Source of the DNA: Mycolicibacter heraklionensis
GTDB lineage: Bacteria > Actinomycetota > Actinomycetes > Mycobacteriales > Mycobacteriaceae
Assembly: GCF_001021505.1 (NCBI RefSeq)
Contig: NZ_LDPO01000011.1
Coordinates: 62,001 to 126,000 of the forward strand
Direction of reading: 5' to 3'
Length of the DNA: 64,000 nucleotides
Shown here in pieces: positions 36,467-44,461 of the stretch (the stretch's first letter is position 1; the number at the start of each line of letters is the position of its first letter). Below the pieces are notes generated by a model. That model was not told the origin of the DNA, ran no database searches, and worked only from the letters and a program-made list of their open reading frames with translations. The position numbers were made by a program, and so were the translations under genes.

Positions 36467-37414
36467 TCAGGCGAGAAATCGCATCAGGTGGTCGTTGACC
36501 ACGTCGGGGGCCTCTTCGTGGGCGAAATGCCCCGCGCCGGGCACCGACACGTACTGGCCATGCGGTGCGTACTGGCGGGTCTTGTCGACCGGGTCCGCCA
36601 GCACATAGGGGTCGTTCTCGCCGCGTAGATGCAGCAGCGGAATGTTCACGGTGCGAAGGTCCAGCGCCTTCATGAACCGGCGGCCTTCCGCGCGGAGCTG
36701 ACTGCGCACCGCCCAGCGCTGGTACTCCAGCGCGCAGTGCGCCGCCGAGGGAATCTGTACCGCGGTGCGCAGGTGCCGGATGGTTTCGGCGAAATCCGCG
36801 CTCGCCTGCCAGTTCGCCCCGGCTCGGCTGCGCACCAGGCGCTCGAGCCCGGCTCCGTCGTGGCGGGTCAGGGAGCGCTCCGGCCAGAACGGTATCTGGT
36901 AGCGCAGCAACCACGGCAACAGCGCGCGGCCCTGATCGGGGTGGGTCAGCGCCGAGCGTCGCAGCGCCGCCGGATGCGGCGAGCTCACCACGGCGATATC
37001 GCGCACCAAGCGCGGGTGCAGCAGCGCGGTCGCCCAGCACACCAGGCCACCGTCGGCGTGGCCGACCAGGGTCGCCGAGGAGTGCCCGAGGGCCCGGATC
37101 AGCCCGGCCGTGTCGCCGGCCAGCGTCCAACCGTCGTAGCCGCGAGGGGGCTTGTCGCTGCCCCCGTAGCCGCGCAGGTCGACGGCGACCACTCGGGCAT
37201 CGCGCAGCCCGCGCAATTGATGACGCCAGGTCCACCAGAACGAGCCGAACCCGTGCAGCAGCATCACCAGCGGTCGCGACGTCGGCGGGGCGTCGGCGGC
37301 GTTCTCGCCGACCGGTACCGCCTCGACGACATGGAAGCGAATGCCGTTGGCGTGGATGTCCCAGTGTCGCCACGGCCCGTCGATGCGGGTGATCGACGGA
37401 TCCGGTGGCGGCAC
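36467..37414 (-). CDS. ephE: Alpha/beta hydrolase, epoxide-hydrolase-like (Rv3670, EphE-like)
   Basis: 315 residues from GTG 37414. Oxyanion-hole motif LLHGFGSFWWTW; nucleophile elbow LVGHADGGLVCW with Asp, as in epoxide hydrolases and haloalkane dehalogenases rather than the Ser of esterases; and a C-terminal His in GAGHFAHEEAP. That supports epoxide hydrolase activity, but the lid tyrosines cannot be checked by eye. Substrate unknown. The start and the stop of the upstream gene overlap by one base (TAGTG), and it abuts marP tail to tail with no gap. Confidence 0.85.
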   Translation of the reverse strand: MPPPDPSITRIDGPWRHWDIHANGIRFHVVEAVPVGENAADAPPTSRPLVMLLHGFGSFWWTWRHQLRGLRDARVVAVDLRGYGGSDKPPRGYDGWTLAGDTAGLIRALGHSSATLVGHADGGLVCWATALLHPRLVRDIAVVSSPHPAALRRSALTHPDQGRALLPWLLRYQIPFWPERSLTRHDGAGLERLVRSRAGANWQASADFAETIRHLRTAVQIPSAAHCALEYQRWAVRSQLRAEGRRFMKALDLRTVNIPLLHLRGENDPYVLADPVDKTRQYAPHGQYVSVPGAGHFAHEEAPDVVNDHLMRFLA

Positions 37415-37980
37415 TACCAGCCCGAGGGGTCGGTGGTCGGCCTGCCGTCGGGCGAGCCCGCCGATGACGCCGACGAGCCGTGCAGGCGGTTCGGGTCGGG
37501 ACGGAGCGCGTCGCGGGTCTCCTGCAGCGATTCGATCGTTTGGCGCGGCCCGCGGATCCGGCGCACCCGCAGGAAGCCGAGCAGCGCCAGCGCCACGGTC
37601 ACCGCCAGCATGATCCCGAACACGATCAGGTAGGCGGCCCAGTCCTGCAGCCAGATGTTGAGCAGCTCGGCGACGAAGAAGAAGAAGAAAAAGGTGGAGT
37701 AGAACAGCACGACCAGGGCCGCGATGAAGAAGACGCTGCCGGTCAGGCCCTTCTTGACGTCTCGGGTGATCTCGGCGCGGGCCAGCTCGACCTCGGCGCG
37801 GACCAGCGTCGACATCTGCGCGGTGGCGTCCTTGACCAGATCGCCCAGGGACGGGTCGGCGGGCAGCGCGTGCGGGTCGGTCAACGGGATGGTCGCCAAC
37901 GTGTTGGGCACGCCGTTGCGGTCCGCCTTGACCAGTCTGTTCGAGGCGCGTGATGCATTCCTGCGATCGGCCTTGCTCAC
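37414..37980 (-). CDS. Phage-holin-3_6-like / DUF1469 membrane protein (Rv3669-like)
   Basis: 188 residues from GTG 37980 (MSKADRRNASR). A charged N-terminus, an amphipathic helical part (LVKDATAQMSTLVRAEVELARAEI) and two membrane helices: one Phe-rich (FFIAALVVLFYSTFFFFFFV) and one AAYLIVFGIMLAVTVALALL, then a basic and disordered tail. This is the DUF1469 layout of actinobacteria. A run of consecutive Phe codons lies at about 37676-37700. Role unknown. It is translationally coupled to the ephE-like gene. Confidence 0.85.
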   Translation of the reverse strand: MSKADRRNASRASNRLVKADRNGVPNTLATIPLTDPHALPADPSLGDLVKDATAQMSTLVRAEVELARAEITRDVKKGLTGSVFFIAALVVLFYSTFFFFFFVAELLNIWLQDWAAYLIVFGIMLAVTVALALLGFLRVRRIRGPRQTIESLQETRDALRPDPNRLHGSSASSAGSPDGRPTTDPSGW

Positions 37981-38180
37981 TGGCTGTCCTCCCGTTCGCC
38001 GTCGTCGCGGCTTAATGTTGCCATGCGGTAGCCGACCCGACGAGCGACCCCGGAAAAGCTGCGGCAGATCGCGGGGCCCGATGGCAGTAGCCCGCGGCGC
38101 GCCCAGCCCCACCGTGTCACCCAGCGCCGCTACGCTGTTTCTTACCACCGGGGGTGGAGTTGATCGACGGGAGAACCGCT

Positions 38181-38897
38181 TTGCAGATCGCGCACCGCTG
38201 GTTGCTGCGCGCCGGGTTGGCGCTGTTGGCATTGGTGACCTGTGGCGCCTTGGTCACGGTCGCCGTACCGGCCGCCCGAGTAGCCGCCGACGACAAGGTG
38301 GTGATGGGTGGGGGCGCCGGCATCGTGGTCGACGAGGACACGCTGTGCACGCTGACCTCCATCGGCCACGACAAGACCGGCGCGCTGATCGGATTCACCT
38401 CCGCGCACTGCGGCGGACCGGGCGCCCAGGTGGCCGCCGAGGGCGCAGAAGGCAACGGCACGATCGGCCACATGGTGGCCGGCAACGACGGCCTGGACTA
38501 CGCGGTGATCGAGTTCGACCCGAACAAGGTGACGCCGGTGTCCAACTTCGGCGGTTTCGTGATCGGCGGTGTCGGGCCGGACCCCATGTTCGGTCAGATC
38601 GCCTGCAAGCAGGGCCGCACCACCGGCAACTCCTGCGGCGTCACCTGGGGGCCGGGCCAAGACCCGGGCACCATCGTGATGCAGGTCTGTGGACGGCCCG
38701 GCGACTCCGGCGGCCCGGTCGTGGTGAACAACATGTTGGTCGGCATGATCCACGGTGCGTTCAGCGACGCGTTGCCGACCTGCGTGATCAAGTACATTCC
38801 GTTGCACACGCCCGCGGTCGTGGTGTCTATCAACGCCGTGCTGGGCGACATCAACGCCAACGACCGGCCGGGCGCGGGCTTCGTTCCGGTCCCCTAG
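38181..38897 (+). CDS. Secreted trypsin-like serine protease (Rv3668c-like)
   Basis: 238 residues from TTG 38181, chosen because GGGAG lies about 8 bases upstream; GTG 38154 would add nine residues. An N-terminal signal or anchor helix (WLLRAGLALLALVTCGALVTV) is followed by a chymotrypsin-fold domain: catalytic His in FTSAHCGG, Asp in DYAVIEFD and Ser in RPGDSGGPVV, with three Cys pairs (CTLTSIG/AHCGG, ACKQGRTTGNSCG, CGRPG/TCVIKY). Probably exported and disulfide-stabilised. Target unknown. Confidence 0.88.
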   Translation: MQIAHRWLLRAGLALLALVTCGALVTVAVPAARVAADDKVVMGGGAGIVVDEDTLCTLTSIGHDKTGALIGFTSAHCGGPGAQVAAEGAEGNGTIGHMVAGNDGLDYAVIEFDPNKVTPVSNFGGFVIGGVGPDPMFGQIACKQGRTTGNSCGVTWGPGQDPGTIVMQVCGRPGDSGGPVVVNNMLVGMIHGAFSDALPTCVIKYIPLHTPAVVVSINAVLGDINANDRPGAGFVPVP

Positions 38898-38905
38898 CTG
38901 ACGAG

Positions 38906-40861
38906 CTAATCGGCCGCCCGGATCGCGTCGAAGACGCCGGGGTCCACCAGGGTTGAGGTGTCGCCGAGTTCACGGCCGTCGGCGATGTCGCGCAGCAGCC
39001 GCCGCATGATCTTGCCGCTGCGGGTCTTGGGCAGCTCCGGGACGATATGGACGTTGCGGGGCTTGGCGATCGGCGAGATCTCCACGGTCACGCGCTCGCG
39101 CAGCTCGTCGACGATCGTGCCGCCCACGTGGCTGTGGGACGCCGCCAGCACCACGAACGCACAGATCCGTTGGCCGGTCTGCTCATCGATAGCGCCGACC
39201 ACGGCGGCCTCGGCCACCGCCTCATGGCTGACCAGCGCGGACTCCACCTCGGCGGTGGAGATGCGGTGCCCGGACACGTTCATCACGTCGTCGATCCGGC
39301 CCAATACCCAGATGTCGCCGTCGGCGTCGTAGCGGGCGCCGTCGCCGGCGAAGTACCAGCCCTGCTCGGCGAACCGCGACCAGTAGGTCTCGATGAAACG
39401 CTCCGGGTCACCCCAGATCCCTCGGGTCATCGACGGCCACGGCTGGTCGATCACCAGGTAGCCCGACACCGGTTCCCCGGCAGTCTCATTCGGAGTCAAC
39501 AGATCACCGTGATCGTCGACAATGCGCGCGGAAATCCCGGGCAGCGGCGTCATCGCGGCACCCGGCTTGGCCGCGGCCACACCGGGCAGCGGGGTGATCA
39601 TCGCCGCACCGGTTTCGGTCTGCCACCAGGTGTCGACCACCGGGACCGCGTCCGCGCCGATCACCCGCCGGTACCAGCGCCAGGCCTCCGGGTTGATCGG
39701 TTCACCGACTGAACCCAACAGCCGCAGGCTGGACAGATCGTGCGCGTCGGGGATCTCGCGGCCCCACTTCATGAACGTGCGGATCAACGTCGGTGCGGTG
39801 TAATAGATTGTCACACCGTACTTTTCGATGATCTGGAAGTGTCGGTGGTGGTCCGGGAAGTCCGGGGTGCCCTCGTAGATCACCTCGGTGGCGCCGTTGG
39901 CCAGCGGCCCGTACACCGCGTAGGTGTGCCCGGTGACCCACCCGACGTCGGCGGTGCACCAGAACACGTCGGAGGCGGCCTTGAGGTCGAAGACGTAATG
40001 GTGCGTGTAGGCGGCCTGGGTCAGGTAGCCGCCGCTGGTGTGCATGATGCCCTTCGGCTTGCCGGTGGTCCCCGACGTGTACAGCAGGAACAGCGGCTGC
40101 TCGGCCTCGAACGCCTCGGGGGTGTGCTGCGGTGAGGCCGACTCCACCACGTCGTGCCACCACAGGTCGCGGTCCGGCGTCCAGGACACCTCAACACCGG
40201 TACGACGCACCACCAGCACATGCTCGACGGTTTCAGCCTCCGCGACCGCCTCATCGACCGCGGGCTTCAGCGGCGCCGGCTGTCCCCGACGGAACTGCCC
40301 ATCGGAGGTGATCACCAGCTTCGCCTGCGCGTCGTCGATGCGAGACCGCAGCGCATGCGCGGAGAACCCGGCGAATACCACGGTGTGCAGCACGCCCAGG
40401 CGCGCGCACGCCAGCATCGCGACGACCGCCTCGGGGATCATCGGCAGATAAATCGCCACGCGGTCACCGGCGACCAGGCCGAGTTCGGTCAGCGCGTTGG
40501 CCGCCCGGGAGACCTCGGCCTGCAGGTCCGCGTAGGTGATGGTGCGGGCGTCCCCGCTCGGCTCGCCCTCCCAGTGGATCGCCACCCGGTCGCCGTGGCC
40601 GGCCTCCACGTGGCGATCCACGCAGTTGTAGGCGACGTTGAGCTTGCCGTCGGCGAACCAGCGCGCGAACGGGGCGTCTGCGTAGTCGAGCACCTCGGTG
40701 AAGGGCGTTGCCCAGCTCAACCGGTTGGCCTGCTCGGCCCAGAACGCGAGCCGATCGGACTCGGCTGCGCGGTACAACTCGGGACCCGCGTTGGCCTGGG
40801 CGGCGAACTCGGCGGAGGGCGGGTACGACGGTGCTGAAGCGGCAGGGGTTGCGGTGGTCAC
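38906..40861 (-). CDS. acs: Acetyl-coenzyme A synthetase
   Basis: 651 residues from GTG 40861, equal to the M. tuberculosis enzyme (Rv3667). Converts acetate, ATP and CoA to acetyl-CoA, AMP and pyrophosphate. The AMP-binding motif is LLYTSGTTGKPKGIMH, the adenylate site is VDTWWQTETGAAMI, YFAGDGARYDADGD is the hinge region and PKTRSGKIMRRLL carries the regulatory lysine acetylated by cAMP-dependent acetyltransferases in mycobacteria. A promoter with TAGGCT (40869-40874) and GTGACA (40891-40896) reads into it, giving a near-leaderless mRNA. Divergent from the Rv3662c-like gene. Confidence 0.96.
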   Translation of the reverse strand: MTTATPAASAPSYPPSAEFAAQANAGPELYRAAESDRLAFWAEQANRLSWATPFTEVLDYADAPFARWFADGKLNVAYNCVDRHVEAGHGDRVAIHWEGEPSGDARTITYADLQAEVSRAANALTELGLVAGDRVAIYLPMIPEAVVAMLACARLGVLHTVVFAGFSAHALRSRIDDAQAKLVITSDGQFRRGQPAPLKPAVDEAVAEAETVEHVLVVRRTGVEVSWTPDRDLWWHDVVESASPQHTPEAFEAEQPLFLLYTSGTTGKPKGIMHTSGGYLTQAAYTHHYVFDLKAASDVFWCTADVGWVTGHTYAVYGPLANGATEVIYEGTPDFPDHHRHFQIIEKYGVTIYYTAPTLIRTFMKWGREIPDAHDLSSLRLLGSVGEPINPEAWRWYRRVIGADAVPVVDTWWQTETGAAMITPLPGVAAAKPGAAMTPLPGISARIVDDHGDLLTPNETAGEPVSGYLVIDQPWPSMTRGIWGDPERFIETYWSRFAEQGWYFAGDGARYDADGDIWVLGRIDDVMNVSGHRISTAEVESALVSHEAVAEAAVVGAIDEQTGQRICAFVVLAASHSHVGGTIVDELRERVTVEISPIAKPRNVHIVPELPKTRSGKIMRRLLRDIADGRELGDTSTLVDPGVFDAIRAAD

Positions 40862-40868
40862 GGTCAGG

Positions 40869-40896
40869 AGCCTAATCACCTCGACGGTAGTGTCAC
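40869..40896 (-). promoter_or_regulatory. Candidate acs promoter
   Basis: Minus strand GTGACA (40891-40896), 16-bp spacer, TAGGCT (40869-40874). The start site would be within a few bases of the GTG at 40861, so the mRNA is probably leaderless. An inverted repeat GTCAC-N5-GTGAC overlaps the -35 side. Confidence 0.4.
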
Positions 40897-40901
40897 AGCC
40901 C

Positions 40902-41648
40902 GTGACCACTGCGGAGGATCCACTGGCCCCGTTAGTCCAGTTGCCCGGTGTCGCCGATGCCAGTGAGCAGGTCCGCGACGAGCTGGCTCGGGTGCACCGG
41001 CACAAGACCAATATGCGGGGCTGGCCGGTCAGCGCCGCGGAGGCTTCCCTGCGGGCGGCGCGGGCGTCGTCGGTGCTCGACGGGGGGCCTGCCGCCGTGG
41101 ACGCCGCCGCCACCTCCGACCCGGTGTTCGCCGGTGCCCTGCGGGTGGCCCAGGCTCTGGAGGGCGGGGAGACCACGCTGGTCGAGGTGTGGCGGCGCGC
41201 TCCGCTGCAGGCCCTGTCTCGGCTGCACGTGTTGGCCGCCGCGGATCTCGTCGAGGAGGAGCGCCTCGGCCGGCCCGAGGGCGGCGCTGCCGTCGGCCGC
41301 CGGCTGGAGATGCTGGCTGACCTGGCCACCGGCGGCACGTCGGTGGCAGCCCCGGTTTTCGCCGCGGTGGTGCACGGCGAGCTGCTGACACTGGCTCCGT
41401 TCGGTAGTGCCGACGGCGTAGTGGCCCGCGGCGCGGCCCGGCTGGTCACCATCGCCAGCGGGTTGGACCGCCATGGGCTGGGGGTGCCCGAGGTGACTTG
41501 GATGCGCAAGGCGCGTGACTACCGGCGGGCGGCGGCGGACTTCGCGAGCGGCTCAGCCGAGGGTGTCACCGCCTGGCTGCTGCTGTGTTGCGGCGCGATG
41601 CGCACCGGTGCGCTCGATGCGCTGGGGATTGCTGAGGCCGGGCGCTAG
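40902..41648 (+). CDS. Conserved actinobacterial protein (Rv3662c-like)
   Basis: 248 residues from GTG 40902. Helical and Ala-rich; begins TTAEDPLAPLVQLPGVADAS and includes RHKTNMRGWPVSAAEASLRA, LSRLHVLAAADLVEEERLGRP, VHGELLTLAPFGSADGVVARG and LDRHGLGVPEVTWMRKARDY. The HGE and repeated R patterns recall a group of Fic-like or 'oxidoreductase'-labelled actinobacterial proteins, but I cannot name a domain with confidence. Divergent from acs with a 40-bp gap; in M. tuberculosis the dpp operon separates the homologous pair. Confidence 0.8.
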   Translation: MTTAEDPLAPLVQLPGVADASEQVRDELARVHRHKTNMRGWPVSAAEASLRAARASSVLDGGPAAVDAAATSDPVFAGALRVAQALEGGETTLVEVWRRAPLQALSRLHVLAAADLVEEERLGRPEGGAAVGRRLEMLADLATGGTSVAAPVFAAVVHGELLTLAPFGSADGVVARGAARLVTIASGLDRHGLGVPEVTWMRKARDYRRAAADFASGSAEGVTAWLLLCCGAMRTGALDALGIAEAGR

Positions 41649-41682
41649 GCGCTGATCCGGGCCGCTCGATGAAGGCCCAGGA

Positions 41683-41982
41683 AAGACGAAGCGGGCGGCG
41701 CTCCGAAGGATTCGGCTCGCCGCCCGCTAGTACGGTACACGGTTACCAAGCGTCCAACTTGGGCTGCGTGGGTGGCCTCGGCGCTCCTGCGGTGTTCTTC
41801 GGCTGCAGCCCCACCCAAAGGGCTGGCGACACCGATCACGTTCCGCAATTACGCAGGCCCGCAACACTTCTGCCATCTTCGCGGCTGTGGCTCCGCGTGG
41901 GTACCGTTCTCCGTACTGGGAAGTGCGGCTCGGGAGATCGATCCTTCTCTTCCGGGTCGACCCTGGCCTTGCCGGCTTCCGT
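41683..41982 (-). ncRNA. ms1: Ms1 (MTS2823) type 6S-like RNA
   Basis: Minus-strand transcript of about 300 nt between the HAD phosphatase and Rv3662c homologues, where M. tuberculosis carries MTS2823/Ms1. Promoter: TTGCTG (42012-42017), 17-bp spacer, TACAAA (41989-41994). Terminator: the 10-bp stem GCGGGCGGCG/CGCCGCCCGC (41691-41700, 41718-41727) with an inner CCGAA/TTCGG, then T-rich TTCGTCTTTC. Distal segments pair across a large internal loop (AGTAC with GTACT, GGTA-CACG with CGTG-TACC). Ms1 binds core RNA polymerase without sigma factor in stationary phase. Confidence 0.85.
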
Positions 41983-42084
41983 GCTTCCTTTGTACTACGT
42001 GACGCACGGCACAGCAAGGGCCAATCGCATACGGCGTGTACCGCGTCATCGGATTGTGACCAGTGGTGTTTGCTGGGCGTTCGA

Positions 42085-42957
42085 TCAGGGCGCCAGTCGG
42101 CGTAGCAGCGAGTAGGTCAGGGCGCCGGCAGCCAGCGCGCTGACACCGACTGCGGCGGTGGTGGCCAGCGCCGCGCCGGACGGCGCCGGGATGCGGTCAC
42201 GCAGCGAGACCGGCCGCGAGAAGGTCAGCACCGGCCAGCCGTTGGCGATCGCTTCTTTGCGCAGTGCGCGGTCGGGGTTCACCGCCGACGGATGCCCGAC
42301 CACCTGCAGCATCGGCAGGTCGGTGATCGAGTCCGAGTAGGCGTAGCAGTGCTCCAGCGGGTAGCCCTCGCGGGCGGCCAGCTCGCGGATGGCCTGCACC
42401 TTGCCCTCGCCGTAGCAGTAGAACGCGATCTCGCCGGTGTACTTGCCGTCGGCGACCACCATCCGGGTCGCCATGGCGTGGGTTGCCCCCAGCGCCCGGG
42501 CGATCGGCGCCACGATCTCCTCCCCGGAGGCCGAGACCACCACCACGTCGCGGCCGCAGAGTTTGTGGTCGGCGATCAACTCGGCCGCCTCCGCGAAGAT
42601 CAGCGGCGTGACGATGTCGTGCATCGTCTCGTTGACGATCGCCTTGACCTGTTCCACGTTCCAGCCGGTGCACATGTTGGTCAGGTGGGCGCGCATCCGC
42701 TCCATCTGATCGTGGTCGGCGCCGGACAACAGCATCAGGAATTGCGCGTAACTCGACTTGAGCACGGTGCGGCGATTGATCAGTCCCTGATCCATAAAGG
42801 GTTTGCTGAAGGCCAGCGCGCTGGACTTCGCGATGACCGTCTGGTCGAGGTCCAGGAAGGCTGCGGTGCGGGTTCGCGGAGTCCCGGCGAGGTCGGCAGG
42901 GGCCGCAGGTGAGGTAGGCGGTGACTGCGGCTGCGGGGTGGTTGCGGACACCGCCAC
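42085..42957 (-). CDS. HAD-IB phosphatase with C-terminal membrane helix (Rv3661-like)
   Basis: 290 residues. The HAD nucleophile motif is AAFLDLDQTVIAKSSALAF (DxDxT), motif II is VVVSASGEEIVAPIA and motif III/IV is YAYSDSITDLPMLQVVGHPS; the SerB-like class IB pattern is clear. A hydrophobic stretch near the end (TTAAVGVSALAAGALTYSLL) suggests a tail anchor. The homologue next to ssd in M. tuberculosis is described as a SerB-like or inhibition-of-morphological-differentiation protein. GTG 42957 is used; GTG 42951 is also possible. The 6C RNA promoter is on the other side. Confidence 0.87.
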   Translation of the reverse strand: MAVSATTPQPQSPPTSPAAPADLAGTPRTRTAAFLDLDQTVIAKSSALAFSKPFMDQGLINRRTVLKSSYAQFLMLLSGADHDQMERMRAHLTNMCTGWNVEQVKAIVNETMHDIVTPLIFAEAAELIADHKLCGRDVVVVSASGEEIVAPIARALGATHAMATRMVVADGKYTGEIAFYCYGEGKVQAIRELAAREGYPLEHCYAYSDSITDLPMLQVVGHPSAVNPDRALRKEAIANGWPVLTFSRPVSLRDRIPAPSGAALATTAAVGVSALAAGALTYSLLRRLAP

Positions 42958-43098
42958 AGCATAGGTCCGGGAGGTCGGTCAGCCCGGTGCTACGGCAGAA
43001 AGAGCACTTCACACGTAGTGCGAGATATGGGTCGCCATTTGATAGCAACACTTGCAAACACTTGCGCCGGACCACCCTGTCGTGTGTATAGTGGCATC

Positions 43099-43193
43099 AC
43101 TCGGCTTATGCTGAGGGTGTATCGGCCCGACCCCCCGGGGTTGATACGCGACGACCTCCGCCTCCTCCCCCCCTGGCGGGGGTCGTCTTTTTT
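43099..43193 (+). ncRNA. 6C (B11) small RNA
   Basis: About 95 nt on the plus strand between the Rv3661- and Rv3660c-like genes, the place of M. tuberculosis B11/6C (93 nt). Promoter: TTGCGC (43062-43067), 19-bp spacer, TATAGT (43087-43092). Fold: 5' hairpin CTCGGC/GCTGAG; middle stem TATC/GATA with a C-rich loop (GACCCCCC); strong terminator stem ACGACC...GGTCGT with a CCUCCUCCCC-type loop, ending in six Ts (43188-43193). The C-rich loops pair with G-rich ribosome sites of targets in 6C RNAs. Confidence 0.9.
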
Positions 43194-43299
43194 AACCGGT
43201 AATTTGTTCGCCGGAGCCCCCTCCCGTTGACTGGAACGTGTTATAGATCCGGCTTTTCGTACCATTAGTTTGGTTTGTCCGGTAACACATAACTCGAAG

Positions 43300-43327
43300 T
43301 TCTCCACAGTCGGGAATTTCATCCACA
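43300..43327. promoter_or_regulatory. Two DnaA-box-like sites upstream of ssd
   Basis: TTCTCCACA (43300-43308, 8 of 9 against TTGTCCACA) and TCATCCACA (43319-43327, 7 of 9), same strand, 19 bp apart and about 50-80 bp before the ssd GTG. Proposal only. Confidence 0.35.
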
Positions 43328-43378
43328 CCTGCCCGGTTTTGGGTGGCGCGATGGGGGCCGCCGCGTCACGGTGAGGCG

Positions 43379-44461
43379 GTGAGCGCAACCATCGGCCTGT
43401 TGGCCCTCGTCACCCCGTCGGTGTTGCGCGACGAACTGGACCGGGTGGCCGCGGCGGTGGGTGTCCGCGTCATCCACCTCGGCGCCGAGATACCGAACCG
43501 CAGGGCCTGGTCGGCGGCTGCGGCCGTGGTGCTCGACGAGCAGGCGGCCGCCCGCTGCGGCCCGGTCCGGCTGCCGCGCCGCCCCCATGTCGTAGTGCTC
43601 ACCAGCGGCCAGCCCACCACCCTCACCTGGCAAGCCGGTGTCGCCGTCGGGGCGCAACGCGTCCTGGCGCTGCCCGCCGAAGGCAACGAGCTGGTGGCCG
43701 AGCTGGCCGAAGCCGGCGAGTCGGCCCGGGATGGGGCGCGCCGCGGCGACGTCATCGCGGTGATCGGCGCACGTGGCGGCGCGGGCGCGTCACTGCTGGC
43801 AACGGCGCTGGCCCAGCGCGCAGGCGATGCGCTGTTGCTCGACCTCGACGCGTGGGGCGGGGGTATCGATCTGCTGGTAGGTACCGAAAATGCCGGCGGC
43901 CTGCGCTGGCGCGACCTGACGCAGCACAGCGGGCGGTTGACCTGGCCGGCGCTGCGCGCAGCGCTGCCCCGCCGGGACGGGGTGAGCGTCCTGTCGGGCG
44001 CCCGGCGGGGCGAGTCGGGCCATGAGCCCACCGAGGTCGAAGCCGGCACCGTCGACGCGGTCGTGGACGCGGGCCGTCGTGGCGGGGTCACCGTGGTCTG
44101 CGACCTGCCCCGCGCGTGGGCCGACCCAATCGAGGGCGCACTGAGCGCTGCCGATCTCGTCGTGGTGGTCAGTCCGTGCGACGTACGGTCCTGCGCGGCC
44201 GGTGCCGCGCTCGCGCCGCGCCTGCGCGCGGTGAACCCCAACGTCGGCCTGGTGGTGCGCGGACCGGCCCCCGGCGGACTCCGGGCCGCGGAGTTGGCAG
44301 AGACCGTCGGACTGCCGCTGTTGGCCGCAGTGCGGGCCGAGCCTCGGCTGGCGGAGCGGCTCGAACACGAGAGGCTGCGGTTGCATCGCCGCTCCGCACT
44401 GGCGGTGGCGGCCGGCCGGGTCATCGAAATGTTGCCCCAGCGGAAAGCCCTGGCTTCATGA
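43379..44461 (+). CDS. ssd: Ssd, MinD-like septum-site regulator (Rv3660c-like)
   Basis: 360 residues from GTG 43379. An N-terminal response-regulator-like part (SATIGLLALVTPSVLRDELD) precedes a MinD/ParA-like domain with a deviant P-loop, VIGARGGAGASLLATALAQ, which lacks the signature and Walker lysines seen in active MinD proteins. The switch region LLLDLDAWGGGIDLLVG and VVVVSPCDVRSCAA fit the family. Overexpression of Ssd in M. tuberculosis was reported to block septation. First gene of the tad-like cluster: its stop overlaps the TadA start by 4 bp. Confidence 0.9.
   Translation: MSATIGLLALVTPSVLRDELDRVAAAVGVRVIHLGAEIPNRRAWSAAAAVVLDEQAAARCGPVRLPRRPHVVVLTSGQPTTLTWQAGVAVGAQRVLALPAEGNELVAELAEAGESARDGARRGDVIAVIGARGGAGASLLATALAQRAGDALLLDLDAWGGGIDLLVGTENAGGLRWRDLTQHSGRLTWPALRAALPRRDGVSVLSGARRGESGHEPTEVEAGTVDAVVDAGRRGGVTVVCDLPRAWADPIEGALSAADLVVVVSPCDVRSCAAGAALAPRLRAVNPNVGLVVRGPAPGGLRAAELAETVGLPLLAAVRAEPRLAERLEHERLRLHRRSALAVAAGRVIEMLPQRKALAS

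Larger units (their letters stand above)
42958..43378. other. Intergenic region between HAD phosphatase and ssd
   Basis: 421 bp. It holds the 6C RNA gene (43099-43193) and its promoter, then about 185 bp of comparatively AT-rich DNA with two DnaA-box-like sites (43300-43308, 43319-43327). No coding frame is convincing. Confidence 0.6.

Noticed and set aside
41669..42115. Plus-strand ORFs across the Ms1 region
   Set aside because: They run antisense to the structured RNA and overlap its terminator; no ribosome site.
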